64,000 nucleotides of DNA from Bacteroides sp. AN502(2024) (GCF_041227145.1 NZ_JBGFSP010000003.1:496001-560000); one strand, 5' to 3'; shown: positions 48,441 to 58,012, counted from the stretch's first letter. Notes: generated from the letters alone by a model not told the origin. Numbers and translations: made by a program.

Positions 48441-49805
48441 ATGAAAAAACAAACATTTGTCACTCTTACAGCAGCTTTCGCCCTGTGTACCGCCTGCCAG
48501 TCGCCGAAACCGACAGAAACCGTACATCTGAAAGGACAACTTGTCGAAATGGGTACCAACCCCGTCATCATGGCGTACAATGGAGCGGCTTCCATGCTGG
48601 GCGACAGCCGGGACATCCCCATCCATACCGATGAGAACGGGTACTTCGACACAATTATTACCCTGAAAGAGCCTGCCTATTTCAACATCAGGCGCAACAC
48701 GCTCTATCTGACACCGGGTGATGACATGACCGTGTGTATCACTTCCCATAACAAGGAAGCGACTTTCCAAGGTATTGGTGCCCAAGCTAACAACTATATG
48801 AAATATCGTCTGTTTCCGAAAGGAGGTTCGTATATCGAGGGCGGAAGCAACCTGCGAGGCAGCTTCGAAGCGACCCGGGTTTTGGTGGACAGTCTGGCTG
48901 AAATCAGAAAAAAAGAATTGGCACAGTTAGACAGTGTTTCCGAGGAGTTCAAACTGTTAGAAAGAGCACGTATTCAGGCCGATGTGCTAAACAGCTACCT
49001 TTCGTATTACAACTACGCAAGCATTTACTCACAATTCACTGACCGGGAAGCCATGCACCGGCAATACAAGGAGTTTTTACAGGAAGTAACGCCCTATGCC
49101 AAATCCATGTATCCGTCTCTCATAGACGAGAAATTCCTGAATGTAGCGGTCGTAAGAGATGTACTACACAATCTGTTCGATGAAGAAAGTACCTCATGGG
49201 CGGAAGGCCTGAACATTCCTGCAAGAACCCGAGAACTGTATGAAGCCTACAAATATATATCTTTGCTGCGCAGACAAGCCAACAAGGCAAGCGTTGACAG
49301 CGTGGGAACTTTTGTTGCTTCCATGCAATATTCCGATTTAGCCCACGAACTGAATCTGAAAGTGGAACAAGCGTCACAACTGCTTCCGGGAAAACCAGCG
49401 TTCGACATGATACTGACCGACTTGGAAGGACACACACACCATTTGTCGGAATTCAAGGGGAAAGTGCTGTATCTCGATTTCTGGGCAACCTGGTGCGGCC
49501 CATGCATGCAGGAATCTCCTCACTTCGAGGCATTAAGCAAAGAATATGTCGGAAAAGACATCCTGTTTATTCCCATTTCACAAGACACCAACCACAAAGC
49601 ATGGACAGGTTATCTGGAAGGGCACAAGAAAAATCTGCCGCAATATAACTCGGTGGACAACACAGCCCGTACCAACTGGCAGATTTTCTACCTTCCCCGC
49701 TTTATGGTAATCGACCAACATTTCAACATTGTCGATGCATATGCCCCCGCCCCATCAGACAAGGAGAGCATCAAGGCGATTCTCAATACCTTATTGAATC
49801 CATAA
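48441..49805 (+). CDS. TlpA-like thioredoxin-domain lipoprotein
   Basis: This 454-residue lipoprotein has lipobox CTAC (Cys19). The N-terminal part resembles DUF4369 (about 28-125, VHLKGQLVEMG, GYFDTIITLKEPAYFNI). A helical middle and a C-terminal AhpC/TSA-thioredoxin domain follow (about 320-454), with the active site WCGPC (Cys352, Cys355). It acts as a periplasmic thiol-disulfide reductase. It is the last gene of the SusCD operon and a strong terminator follows. Its presence suggests a substrate with disulfides or metal-thiol chemistry, which is speculation. Confidence 0.92.
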   Translation: MKKQTFVTLTAAFALCTACQSPKPTETVHLKGQLVEMGTNPVIMAYNGAASMLGDSRDIPIHTDENGYFDTIITLKEPAYFNIRRNTLYLTPGDDMTVCITSHNKEATFQGIGAQANNYMKYRLFPKGGSYIEGGSNLRGSFEATRVLVDSLAEIRKKELAQLDSVSEEFKLLERARIQADVLNSYLSYYNYASIYSQFTDREAMHRQYKEFLQEVTPYAKSMYPSLIDEKFLNVAVVRDVLHNLFDEESTSWAEGLNIPARTRELYEAYKYISLLRRQANKASVDSVGTFVASMQYSDLAHELNLKVEQASQLLPGKPAFDMILTDLEGHTHHLSEFKGKVLYLDFWATWCGPCMQESPHFEALSKEYVGKDILFIPISQDTNHKAWTGYLEGHKKNLPQYNSVDNTARTNWQIFYLPRFMVIDQHFNIVDAYAPAPSDKESIKAILNTLLNP

Positions 49806-49822
49806 ATATTTTGCGACCGAGA

Positions 49823-49876
49823 AAACGGACATTAGAAGTACACCGGTAAAACGGAATGTACTTCTAATGTCCGTTT
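49823..49876 (+). terminator. Strong hairpin after the SusCD-TlpA operon
   Basis: AAACGGACATTAGAAGTACA (49823-49842) pairs perfectly over 20 bp with the sequence at 49857-49876. A second T run is absent, but the stem itself ends in TTT. Confidence 0.8.
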
Positions 49877-50534
49877 AAAGGCTCACTATTGATTATGAGT
49901 TTTGTTTTCTGCGTCAGGAGGTAGGCCAATCTTCTTCCAGAAATCTGTACTCCGCTCGTCCGGTTGTTGTACTTCATTGGGTCGATTCCCTCTTCTACGG
50001 CTTTGGTCCGCTTCTCCGCTTTATTCCGGCTAGGTTCGGTTTCATTTTGTCAACGATTTCATTCTATTCTGCAGACTGATTCCACTGCCATTACTGCCAA
50101 CTCCCACTTTATGTCTGTCTGACTGTGCTTTTTTATCCTTGACATACTTATCAACGTGTTTATCAATAATTATATCCATACTAATTCTTTCATGCATCTA
50201 TCAATACTGCTTTCACCGATATCTGTTGACAGTAGTTTTTGCACCACTCTTCGTAACAAAATATCTTCGTCAGACATTCTAAAATCGGACGGATACGTAA
50301 AAATTGAGTAGAGGTATCCTTGTTCCTATAGGGTGATTGGGACGTCCTTCTCCAAATCCTACAAGACATATCTGCTTCCTACAACTTCTACTGTCATAAC
50401 AGATGTTATTTTTTCAACCCTTTATTTTAAAATCCATTACATATTACATTTCTGCCGAGAGCTGGAATAGATGTTTGACGACAGGTTAAATGAAAGATTC
50501 GTGAAGTAACGCCAACAAATTCTTCGTTTTATTG
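49877..50534. other. Gene-free stretch with coding remnants
   Basis: No intact gene is seen. On the minus strand pieces of reading frames with protein-like composition occur in different frames (for example about 49925-50000 reading YNNRTSGVQISGRRLAYLL). This suggests a decayed gene, perhaps from a mobile element. One short piece is listed separately. Confidence 0.45.
50042..50179 (-). pseudogene. Possible gene remnant, 45 codons
   Basis: An ATG at 50179 opens a 45-codon frame beginning MDIIIDKHVDKYVKDKK and ending MKSLTK at a TGA. It has lysine-rich, protein-like content and continues in other frames downstream. I do not recognise the family. It could be a chance frame. Confidence 0.3.
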
Positions 50535-50563
50535 TTGAATAAAAAATAAAAAGTGTAAATTTG
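50535..50563 (+). promoter_or_regulatory. Promoter directly abutting the GNAT start codon
   Basis: TTG (50535-50537), an 18-bp spacer and TAAATTTG (50556-50563) fit the consensus. The ATG follows only 7 bp after the -7 box, so the transcript would have almost no leader. Confidence 0.5.
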
Positions 50564-50570
50564 TACCTAG

Positions 50571-51570
50571 ATGCCACTTAAACTAACAACATATTATCAT
50601 GGGAAAGATATTCCTGAATTACCTGGGAAAAACACCTTCCATTCCAAAGAGTTATTTCAGATTTACGAAGCAACTCCTGGGTATACTCCTTTATTAATAG
50701 TAGCAACGGAGAACGGCAAACCTGTGGCACGCCTGCTTGCCGCCATTCGCAAAGCAAAAAAGTGGCTCCCTTCCTCTTTGGTGAAACATTGTGTAGTATA
50801 TAGCGAAGGGGAATTTCTGGACGAGGCTTTTTCTGCCAATAAAGAGAAGGCAGAAGAAGTCTTTGGCGATATGCTCGAACATCTCACGCAAGAAGCATCG
50901 CGCAGCTGTGTCCTGATTGAATTCCGGAACCTGAACAATTCGATGTTCGGTTATCGCGTTTTCCGTGCCAACGATTATTTCCCTGTCAACTGGTTACGGG
51001 TGCGCAACTCACTGCACAGCATGGAAAAGGTGGAAGGCAGATTCAGCCCGTCACGCACCCGACAAATAAAAAAAGGACTCAAAAACGGAGGCAAAGTAGA
51101 AGAAGCTCATACAGTAGAAGAGATCCGTGATTTCACACGGATGCTACACAAAGTTTATTCCTCCCGCATACGTAGATATTTTCCTGCCAATGATTTCTTC
51201 CACCACATGAACAGCATGTTAATCAAAGGAAAACAAGCAAAAATTTTTGTTGTAAAATACAAAGAGAAAATCATCGGCGGCTCTGTCTGTATCTATTCGG
51301 AAGACAATGCATACCTTCTGGTTCTCAGGAGGAATGAGAAAAACCTATGCACTTCAATATCCGGGCGTACTAGCCGTTTGGAAAGCATTGGAAGATGCAC
51401 ATCAGCGGGGATTCCACCACATGGAATTTATGGATGTGGGGCTTCCGTTCCGCAAACATGGTTATCGTGATTTCGTTCTCCGCTTCGGAGGAAAACAAAG
51501 CAGTACCCGTCGTTGGTTCCGCATCAATTGGAACTGGCTGAACAAACTCTTAGTCAAATTTTACGTCTAA
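50571..51570 (+). pseudogene. GNAT/FemAB-like acetyltransferase, frameshifted
   Basis: The frame from 50571 reads as a GNAT protein (TPGYTPLLIVATENGKPVARLLA, in part, and IGGSVCIYSEDNAY) up to about codon 248, then turns to nonsense and ends at 51470. From 51315 the +1 frame continues the fold (FWFSGGMRKTYALQYPGVLA, FMDVGLPFRKHGYRDFVLRF) to a stop at 51570. One extra C in TACCTTC at 51314-51315 explains the break, and removing it gives a protein of about 332 residues. Family members transfer acyl or aminoacyl groups; the target is unknown. It is either a true pseudogene, a phase-variable site or a sequencing error. Confidence 0.8.
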
Positions 51571-51743
51571 ATGTAATCTCAAGATTGCAAAACACCTCTT
51601 CATATTCCTTTCATACCATTTATTCTGCTTAATAATCCAATAATTAAATGCAGAAATATTTCTTTATTAGGTAAGAAATGTCTTTCTTTGTGCTGTTTTA
51701 TGCCTTATGCGCACAGATTTAAAACCAATAAAAAAGTATAGTT

Positions 51744-52148
51744 ATGAAGATTTCACACATTGAGCATCTGGGCATTGCTGTAAAAAGCATTGAAGAAGCC
51801 CTTCCTTACTACGAAAATGTATTAGGTCTGAAGTGTTACAACATTGAAACAGTGGAAGATCAGAAAGTAAGAACTGCTTTTTTAAAAGTAGGTGAAACAA
51901 AAATCGAACTGTTGGAGCCGACTTGCCCTGAAAGTACCATTGCCAAATTTATAGAAAACAAAGGTGCAGGTGTCCATCACGTTGCATTTGCTGTAGAAGA
52001 TGGAGTAGCTAACGCTTTGGCAGAAGCAGAGAACCAAGAAATCCGCCTTATCGACAAAGCTCCCCGCAAGGGTGCTGAAGGTTTGAATATTGCTTTCCTT
52101 CACCCGAAATCAACTCTGGGCGTGCTCACAGAACTCTGCGAACATTAA
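51744..52148 (+). CDS. mce: Methylmalonyl-CoA epimerase
   Basis: This 134-residue vicinal-oxygen-chelate protein has metal-ligand histidines in HIEHLGIAV at the start and HHVAFAV in the middle (about 79-85), with glutamates near ETKIELLEPT and GVLTELCEH. It interconverts (R)- and (S)-methylmalonyl-CoA between the mutase and the decarboxylase. It is first in the mce-mmdA-oadG-mmdC-mmdB operon, 28 bp before mmdA. Confidence 0.96.
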   Translation: MKISHIEHLGIAVKSIEEALPYYENVLGLKCYNIETVEDQKVRTAFLKVGETKIELLEPTCPESTIAKFIENKGAGVHHVAFAVEDGVANALAEAENQEIRLIDKAPRKGAEGLNIAFLHPKSTLGVLTELCEH

Positions 52149-52176
52149 TCATAAACTCTAAAACCAACAAGAACTT

Positions 52177-53730
52177 ATGAGTAATCAACTTGAAAAAATT
52201 AAAGAGCTTATTGAACACCGTACCGTGGCACGTATCGGAGGCGGTGAAAAAGCAATTGCGAAGCAACATGAAAAAGGGAAATACACAGCACGCGAGCGTC
52301 TGGCTATGTTGCTTGACGAGGGTAGCTTCGAAGAAATGGACATGTTCGTTGAGCACAGATGCACGAACTTCGGTATGGAGAAAAAACATTATCCGGGCGA
52401 TGGAGTAGTGACCGGCTGCGGTACAATCGAAGGACGTTTGGTATATGTATTCGCACAGGACTTCACCGTTTCTGCCGGTTCGCTGTCAGAAACAATGTCA
52501 CTGAAAATCTGTAAAATCATGGATCAGGCAATGAAAATGGGTGCTCCCTGCATTGGCATCAACGACTCAGGTGGTGCACGTATTCAGGAAGGTATCAATG
52601 CTTTGGCTGGTTATGCAGAAATCTTCCAACGCAATATCCTTGCTTCCGGTGTTATCCCACAGATTTCCGGTATCTTTGGCCCTTGTGCCGGTGGTGCCGT
52701 TTATTCTCCGGCACTGACCGACTTCACGCTAATGATGGAAGGTACTTCTTATATGTTCCTCACCGGACCGAAAGTTGTGAAGACTGTAACAGGTGAAGAC
52801 GTTAGCCAAGAAAACCTCGGTGGCGCGAGCGTTCACTCAACCAAATCGGGCGTGACTCATTTCACCGCTAAAACAGAAGAAGAAGGTTTCAAACTGATTC
52901 GCAAACTGTTGAGCTATATTCCTCAAAACAACCTTGAAGAACCTCCTTATGTAGATTGTACAGACCCAATCGATCGTTTGGAAGACTCTTTGAACGATAT
53001 CATCCCCGACAGCCCCACTAAACCGTATGATATGTACGAAGTGATCGGTGCTATTGTGGACAACGGTGAATTCCTTGAAATCCAAAAAGATTATGCGAAG
53101 AATATCATCATCGGTTTTGCTCGTTTCAACGGACAATCGGTAGGTATCGTTGCTAATCAGCCTAAATATCTGGCTGGTGTGCTCGATAGCAATGCTTCTC
53201 GCAAGGGTGCCCGTTTCGTTCGTTTCTGCGATGCATTCAATATCCCCATCGTATCGTTAGTCGATGTACCGGGATTCCTTCCGGGAACAGGTCAGGAGTA
53301 CAACGGTGTCATCCTTCATGGTGCTAAGCTGTTGTACGCTTACGGTGAAGCTACTGTGCCCAAGGTTACTATCACATTACGTAAATCCTACGGAGGTTCT
53401 CATATCGTGATGAGCTGTAAGCAACTCCGCGGTGACATGAACTATGCATGGCCGACAGCGGAAATCGCCGTAATGGGTGGTGCAGGAGCAGTAGAAGTAT
53501 TGTACGCACGCGAAGCCAAAGATCATGAGAATCCTGCTCAATTCCTTGCAGAAAAAGAAGCAGAATACACCAAACTGTTTGCTAATCCTTACAATGCAGC
53601 TAAATATGGTTACATTGACGATGTGATTGAACCACGCAACACACGTTTCCGTATTATCCGTGCTTTGCAGCAATTGCAGACTAAGAAATTGAGCAATCCA
53701 GCCAAGAAGCATGGTAATATTCCGTTGTAA
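52177..53730 (+). CDS. mmdA: Methylmalonyl-CoA decarboxylase carboxyltransferase (alpha) subunit
   Basis: This 517-residue acyl-CoA carboxyltransferase has the two oxyanion-hole regions, [12 protein letters not shown] (about 128-139) and [13 protein letters not shown] (about 168-180) in the N domain. The C domain has [17 protein letters not shown] and [17 protein letters not shown]. It moves CO2 from methylmalonyl-CoA to the biotin on MmdC, giving propionyl-CoA. The same fold serves propionyl-CoA carboxylase; the neighbouring sodium-pump beta subunit and epimerase favour the decarboxylase. Confidence 0.95.
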   Translation: MSNQLEKIKELIEHRTVARIGGGEKAIAKQHEKGKYTARERLAMLLDEGSFEEMDMFVEHRCTNFGMEKKHYPGDGVVTGCGTIEGRLVYVFAQDFTVSAGSLSETMSLKICKIMDQAMKMGAPCIGINDSGGARIQEGINALAGYAEIFQRNILASGVIPQISGIFGPCAGGAVYSPALTDFTLMMEGTSYMFLTGPKVVKTVTGEDVSQENLGGASVHSTKSGVTHFTAKTEEEGFKLIRKLLSYIPQNNLEEPPYVDCTDPIDRLEDSLNDIIPDSPTKPYDMYEVIGAIVDNGEFLEIQKDYAKNIIIGFARFNGQSVGIVANQPKYLAGVLDSNASRKGARFVRFCDAFNIPIVSLVDVPGFLPGTGQEYNGVILHGAKLLYAYGEATVPKVTITLRKSYGGSHIVMSCKQLRGDMNYAWPTAEIAVMGGAGAVEVLYAREAKDHENPAQFLAEKEAEYTKLFANPYNAAKYGYIDDVIEPRNTRFRIIRALQQLQTKKLSNPAKKHGNIPL

Positions 53731-53761
53731 TCCTACTTTTCACATTAAAACAAGAACGATT

Positions 53762-54679
53762 ATGAACAAAACCAAAATCGGAATATTCCTTTCTTTGCTG
53801 TTGCTTATTGGGCTGACTTCTTGTGGAGAGCAAAAGTCGAACAACAAGCTAGTGCTGAACGAAGTCCTGATAGACAATCAAAGCAACTTTCAGGACGATT
53901 ACGGATTGCACAGTGCATGGATTGAAATATTCAATAAATCATTCGGTAGCGCCGACCTGGCAGCCTGCTTGCTGAAAGTAAGCAACCAACCCGGTGATAC
54001 AATTACTTACTTTATCCCGAAAGGTGATATACTGACATTAGTGAAGCCGCGCCAACATGCACTATTTTGGGCAGACGGTGAGCCTAACCGCGGAACTTTC
54101 CACACCAGCTTCAAGCTGAATCCGAAAACAGCCAACTGGATTGGCTTATTCGACTCCGGTAGAAAACTGCTTGACCAGATTGTAATACCTGCAGGCGTTC
54201 TTGGTCCCGATCAATCGTATGCCCGTGTAAGTGACGGAGCAGCAGACTGGGAAGTAAAAGGTGGAAGTGGTGACAAATACGTGACTCCGAGTACGAACAA
54301 CAAGACTCTTGACAGTAATACCAAGATGGAAAAGTTTGAAGAACATGACGCTAATGGTATTGGAATGTCCATTTCTGCCATGAGTGTAGTATTCTGTGGA
54401 TTGATTCTTCTCTTTATTGCTTTCAAGATTGTAGGAAAAGTTGCCGTAAATTTGAGCAAACGCAATACGATGAAATCCAAAGGCATCGACAAGCATGAAG
54501 CAAAAGAGCTCTCACAAGCTCCCGGAGAAGTGTACGCTGCCATATCTATGGCATTGCACGAGATGCAAGATGAGGTACACGACGTAGAAGAGACGGTACT
54601 TACCATCACTCGCGTAAAACGCAGCTATTCACCATGGAATTCGAAGATTTACACCTTGCGTGAAACTCCCAAAAAGTAA
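53762..54679 (+). CDS. OadG-like decarboxylase subunit with a lamin-tail lipoprotein domain
   Basis: From the ATG at 53762 the product has 305 residues. It begins with a lipoprotein signal (LIGLTSC, Cys21). A lamin-tail-like domain follows (about 30-165, LVLNEVLIDNQSNFQDDYG, SAWIEIFNKSF, ARVSDGAADWEVKGGS). Then comes one membrane helix (SAMSVVFCGLILLFIAFKIV, about 202-221) and a cytoplasmic tail. The helix and position match the small gamma subunit OadG/MmdD that assembles the membrane complex. A lipid anchor plus lamin-tail domain on such a subunit is unusual in other phyla. A longer frame from 53711 overlaps mmdA and lacks a signal at its start, so it is rejected. Confidence 0.85.
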   Translation: MNKTKIGIFLSLLLLIGLTSCGEQKSNNKLVLNEVLIDNQSNFQDDYGLHSAWIEIFNKSFGSADLAACLLKVSNQPGDTITYFIPKGDILTLVKPRQHALFWADGEPNRGTFHTSFKLNPKTANWIGLFDSGRKLLDQIVIPAGVLGPDQSYARVSDGAADWEVKGGSGDKYVTPSTNNKTLDSNTKMEKFEEHDANGIGMSISAMSVVFCGLILLFIAFKIVGKVAVNLSKRNTMKSKGIDKHEAKELSQAPGEVYAAISMALHEMQDEVHDVEETVLTITRVKRSYSPWNSKIYTLRETPKK

Positions 54680-54702
54680 ATCACCCCATAAAAAATAAAA
54701 CG

Positions 54703-55134
54703 ATGAAAGAATACAAATATAAAATCAATGGTAACTCTTATAAAGTGACCATCGGAAATATTGAAGATAATATCGCTCATGTAGAAGTGAACGGTACACA
54801 CTATAAAGTAGAAATGGAGAAACAACCGAAACCTGCTGTGAAACCAGTAACAGTTCGTCCTATGCCTAATGCTCCTACTGCTCCTACTCAAGTAGTGAGA
54901 CCAGCTGCTCCGTCTACCGGAAAATCGGGAGTGAAATCTCCGCTGCCGGGTGTTATCCTCGACATCAAAGTAAACGTAGGCGATACTGTAAAGAAAGGGC
55001 AGACTATCATTATATTGGAAGCCATGAAGATGGAAAACAATATCAATGCGGATAAAGACGGTAAAATTACTGCCATCAATGTAAACAAAGGTGACTCTGT
55101 TCTTGAAGGTAATGACCTCGTAATTATTGAATAA
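54703..55134 (+). CDS. mmdC: Biotin carrier subunit of methylmalonyl-CoA decarboxylase
   Basis: This 143-residue protein has an N-terminal part (1-45), a proline/alanine-rich linker (about 48-78, PAVKPVTVRPMPNAPTAPTQ) and a biotinyl domain with biotin-accepting Lys109 in LEAMKMENNI. It carries the carboxyl group from MmdA to the membrane subunit. It ends 1 bp before the ATG of mmdB. Confidence 0.96.
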   Translation: MKEYKYKINGNSYKVTIGNIEDNIAHVEVNGTHYKVEMEKQPKPAVKPVTVRPMPNAPTAPTQVVRPAAPSTGKSGVKSPLPGVILDIKVNVGDTVKKGQTIIILEAMKMENNINADKDGKITAINVNKGDSVLEGNDLVIIE

Positions 55135-55135
55135 T

Positions 55136-56296
55136 ATGGGAGATTTTATAAACTTTTTAGGAAATAACCTCGCCGACTTCTGGACATACACAGGCTTTGC
55201 CAATGCTACGGTAGGGCATGTAGCCATGATTCTCGTGGGCCTGGTATTCATCTATTTGGCAATAGCCAAAGAGTTCGAACCGATGTTGCTGATTCCAATC
55301 GGTTTCGGTATATTAATCGGTAATATACCTTTTAACATGGATGCCGGACTAAAAGTCGGTATTTATGAAGAAGGATCAGTTTTGAACATATTGTATCAGG
55401 GAGTAACTTCCGGCTGGTATCCGCCGCTCATCTTCTTAGGTATTGGTGCCATGACGGATTTCTCAGCACTTATTTCCAATCCGAAATTGATGTTGATCGG
55501 TGCAGCTGCACAGTTCGGGATCTTCGGTGCTTACATGATTGCATTGGCAATGGGGTTCGACCCCATGCAAGCCGGTGCCATCGGTATCATTGGTGGAGCA
55601 GATGGTCCGACGGCTATCTTCCTTTCTTCCAAGCTAGCACCTAACCTGATGGGAGCCATTGCAGTGTCTGCCTACTCCTATATGGCATTGGTTCCGGTAA
55701 TACAGCCGCCTATCATGCGCCTACTCACCACTAAAAGCGAACGCGTCATCCGCATGAAACCGCCACGTGCCGTTTCTCACACGGAGAAAGTGATCTTCCC
55801 GATCATCGGTTTGTTGCTAACTTGTTTTCTGGTTCCTTCCGGTCTGCCTTTGTTGGGTATGCTATTCTTTGGTAACCTGTTGAAAGAAAGTGGTGTAACC
55901 CGTCGTCTTGCCAACACAGCCAGTGGTCCATTGATTGACACAATCACGATCCTGTTAGGACTGACAGTAGGTGCTTCTACGCAAGCTTCCGAATTCCTGA
56001 CATTTGATTCTATCAAGATCTTTGCCCTCGGTGCATTGTCATTCGTTATTGCAACTACATCCGGTGTAATCTTCGTTAAGATATTCAACATCTTCCTGAA
56101 GAAGGATAACAAGATTAATCCGTTGATTGGTAATGCAGGCGTTTCTGCTGTTCCCGATTCTGCACGTATTTCGCAGGTAATTGGCTTGGAATATGATTCG
56201 ACTAATTATTTGTTGATGCATGCTATGGGTCCGAACGTTGCCGGAGTGATCGGTTCAGCTGTCGCTGCCGGTATCCTGCTTGGATTCTTGATGTAG
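55136..56296 (+). CDS. mmdB: Sodium-pumping decarboxylase beta subunit
   Basis: This 386-residue integral membrane protein has about ten helices. It carries the OadB/MmdB motif GAIGIIGGADGPTAIFLSSK (about 145-164) and the C-terminal NAGVSAVPDSAR. It decarboxylates carboxy-biotin and exports Na+ across the inner membrane. A TTG three codons upstream could extend the frame, but the ATG at 55136 right after the mmdC stop is preferred. Last gene of the operon, followed by a terminator. Confidence 0.96.
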   Translation: MGDFINFLGNNLADFWTYTGFANATVGHVAMILVGLVFIYLAIAKEFEPMLLIPIGFGILIGNIPFNMDAGLKVGIYEEGSVLNILYQGVTSGWYPPLIFLGIGAMTDFSALISNPKLMLIGAAAQFGIFGAYMIALAMGFDPMQAGAIGIIGGADGPTAIFLSSKLAPNLMGAIAVSAYSYMALVPVIQPPIMRLLTTKSERVIRMKPPRAVSHTEKVIFPIIGLLLTCFLVPSGLPLLGMLFFGNLLKESGVTRRLANTASGPLIDTITILLGLTVGASTQASEFLTFDSIKIFALGALSFVIATTSGVIFVKIFNIFLKKDNKINPLIGNAGVSAVPDSARISQVIGLEYDSTNYLLMHAMGPNVAGVIGSAVAAGILLGFLM

Positions 56297-56365
56297 AGAT
56301 AAGATACCTCTGCCGGATTCCCATTCGGTATGTCTTAAACGATCAAAGTAGAATTCTTCTCTACG

Positions 56366-56397
56366 AAAATGTCTCTTTCTACGGAAAGGGGCATTTT
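56366..56397 (+). terminator. Terminator of the mce-mmd operon
   Basis: AAAATGTCTCTTTC pairs with GAAAGGGGCATTTT around TACG, with wobble pairs, and is followed by TTTTTT. Confidence 0.85.
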
Positions 56398-56471
56398 TTA
56401 TTGTCCTTCTTTTCTTTATACCATCTCTGCCCCACCACCCTATTAACGGCGCAACATAGACCCTATCCACA

Positions 56472-56624
56472 GAACAGGAAAAACTGAATAAAAAGGGAGA
56501 ACTCGTTTTAGAAGTAACCCATTAGTATAATGCTGCTGACAATTGGCTGAAAGAGCTGAAAAGTAAACAAAAAATAGAAGATTTCTTTCAGAATGAGAAT
56601 CCCGAGACTACAAAGAAAGAATAA
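56472..56624 (+). pseudogene. Possible 3' end of a broken gene
   Basis: A 51-codon frame ending in TAA at 56622 reads EQEKLNKKGELVLEVTH, then one in-frame TAG, then YNAADNWLKELKSKQKIEDF to the end. The composition is protein-like and the run before the terminator suggests the tail of a lost gene. I do not recognise it. Confidence 0.35.
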
Positions 56625-56648
56625 AACCTGCGTTTTACCGCTAACTAA

Positions 56649-56690
56649 AAAGGCTGCCACCGTCAACCGGAAGCAGCCTTTCTTTTTATT
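56649..56690. terminator. Bidirectional terminator near the aldolase gene
   Basis: AAAGGCTGC (56649-56657) pairs with GCAGCCTTT (56673-56681), with T runs on either strand. It lies 18 bp beyond the aldolase stop. Confidence 0.85.
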
Positions 56691-56708
56691 TATGAAATAA
56701 TCCGAAAA

Positions 56709-57713
56709 TTACTGTGCCAATTTATTGTCAGAACCGAGCACGTTAAGGATTTTGTGCTTATACAGTTTCTCCATGTTGTCACGAGCCGGACCAAGATACT
56801 TACGTGGATCGAATTCAGCCGGTTTTTCAACAAAAGTCTTACGGATAGCAGCAGTCATAGCCAAACGAGAGTCTGAGTCAATGTTGATTTTGCAAACAGC
56901 TGACTTAGCTGCTTTACGCAACCATTCTTCCGGAATACCGATAGCAGCTTTCAGTGCGCCGCCGTATTGGTTGATAGTTTCCACTTCTTCTTGAGGAACT
57001 GAAGAAGATCCGTGAAGAACGATAGGGAATCCCGGAAGTTTTTCCATAACAGCATCCAACACCTCGAAAGCCAAAGGAGGAGGAACCATACGACCAGTTT
57101 TCGGATCGATGTGACATTGTTCCGGAGTAAATTTGTAAGCACCGTGAGAAGTACCGATTGAGATCGCCAAAGAGTCGCAACCCGTGCGAGTAGCGAAGTC
57201 GATCACTTCTTCAGGGTCAGTATATGTGTGGTGTTCAGCAGAAACTTCATCTTCTACACCAGCCAATACACCAAGTTCACCTTCTACAGTTACATCAAAC
57301 TGGTGAGCGTAATCCACTACCTTCTTAGTCAATGCAACATTTTCTTCATAAGGAAGGTGTGAACCATCGATCATCACTGAAGAGAAACCTGAATCGATAC
57401 AAGATTTACAAGTTTCGAATGTATCTCCGTGGTCAAGATGAAGAACGATTTCCGGATGTGCGCAGCCTAATTCTTTAGCATATTCTACAGCACCCTGTGC
57501 CATGTAACGCAACAAAGTAGCGTTAGCATACTGACGAGCACCCTTAGAAACCTGAAGAATCACAGGAGATTTAGTTTCAACAGCAGCCTTGATGATAGCC
57601 TGCATCTGTTCCATATTGTTGAAGTTGAATGCTGGGATAGCATATCCACCTTTGATAGCCTTAGCAAACATTTCTCTTGTGTTTACCAATCCTAAATCTT
57701 TGTAATTTACCAT
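56709..57713 (-). CDS. fba: Fructose-bisphosphate aldolase, class II
   Basis: This 334-residue zinc-dependent aldolase has IVLHLDHGDTFETCKSC (about 88-104, metal ligand His and catalytic Asp), SVMIDGSHLPYEENV (about 111-125), the glutamate/histidine-rich EVSAEHHTYTDPEE loop and HGSSSVPQEEV (about 235). It cleaves fructose-1,6-bisphosphate in glycolysis. Heavily biased codons indicate high expression. Single gene with its own promoter and terminator. Confidence 0.97.
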   Translation of the reverse strand: MVNYKDLGLVNTREMFAKAIKGGYAIPAFNFNNMEQMQAIIKAAVETKSPVILQVSKGARQYANATLLRYMAQGAVEYAKELGCAHPEIVLHLDHGDTFETCKSCIDSGFSSVMIDGSHLPYEENVALTKKVVDYAHQFDVTVEGELGVLAGVEDEVSAEHHTYTDPEEVIDFATRTGCDSLAISIGTSHGAYKFTPEQCHIDPKTGRMVPPPLAFEVLDAVMEKLPGFPIVLHGSSSVPQEEVETINQYGGALKAAIGIPEEWLRKAAKSAVCKINIDSDSRLAMTAAIRKTFVEKPAEFDPRKYLGPARDNMEKLYKHKILNVLGSDNKLAQ

Positions 57714-57752
57714 TTTGTTTAAAGTTTATTGTTAGTGAATAAAAATTCTACG

Positions 57753-57760
57753 CAAAAGTA
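57753..57760 (-). promoter_or_regulatory. -7 box of the aldolase gene
   Basis: TACTTTTG on the minus strand, 39 bases before the start codon at 57713. Confidence 0.55.
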
Positions 57761-58012
57761 AGCATTATCCATCGAATAACGAACACCGAAAAGAAAAATA
57801 TAGTAGAAAAAGGCTTAAATCAGATGCCAAATTTTTGCAAGAATTCGAGTGCGGCATCAGATTGTAATGTCTACCTTGCAAATAACCGACTAAAAGACAG
57901 ATATATGCAGCTGCACTCACGCTGCCATCCATAAAGATTTCAGCCACGACCTATAGACGTTCAACCTGCCATTCAACGTAAGTTCGATATAAAATCAAAA
58001 AATGAAAAATTG

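Noticed and set aside
53711..53761. Upstream start for the LTD-OadG gene
   Set aside because: It overlaps the end of mmdA and would put 17 non-signal residues before a good lipoprotein signal starting at 53762.
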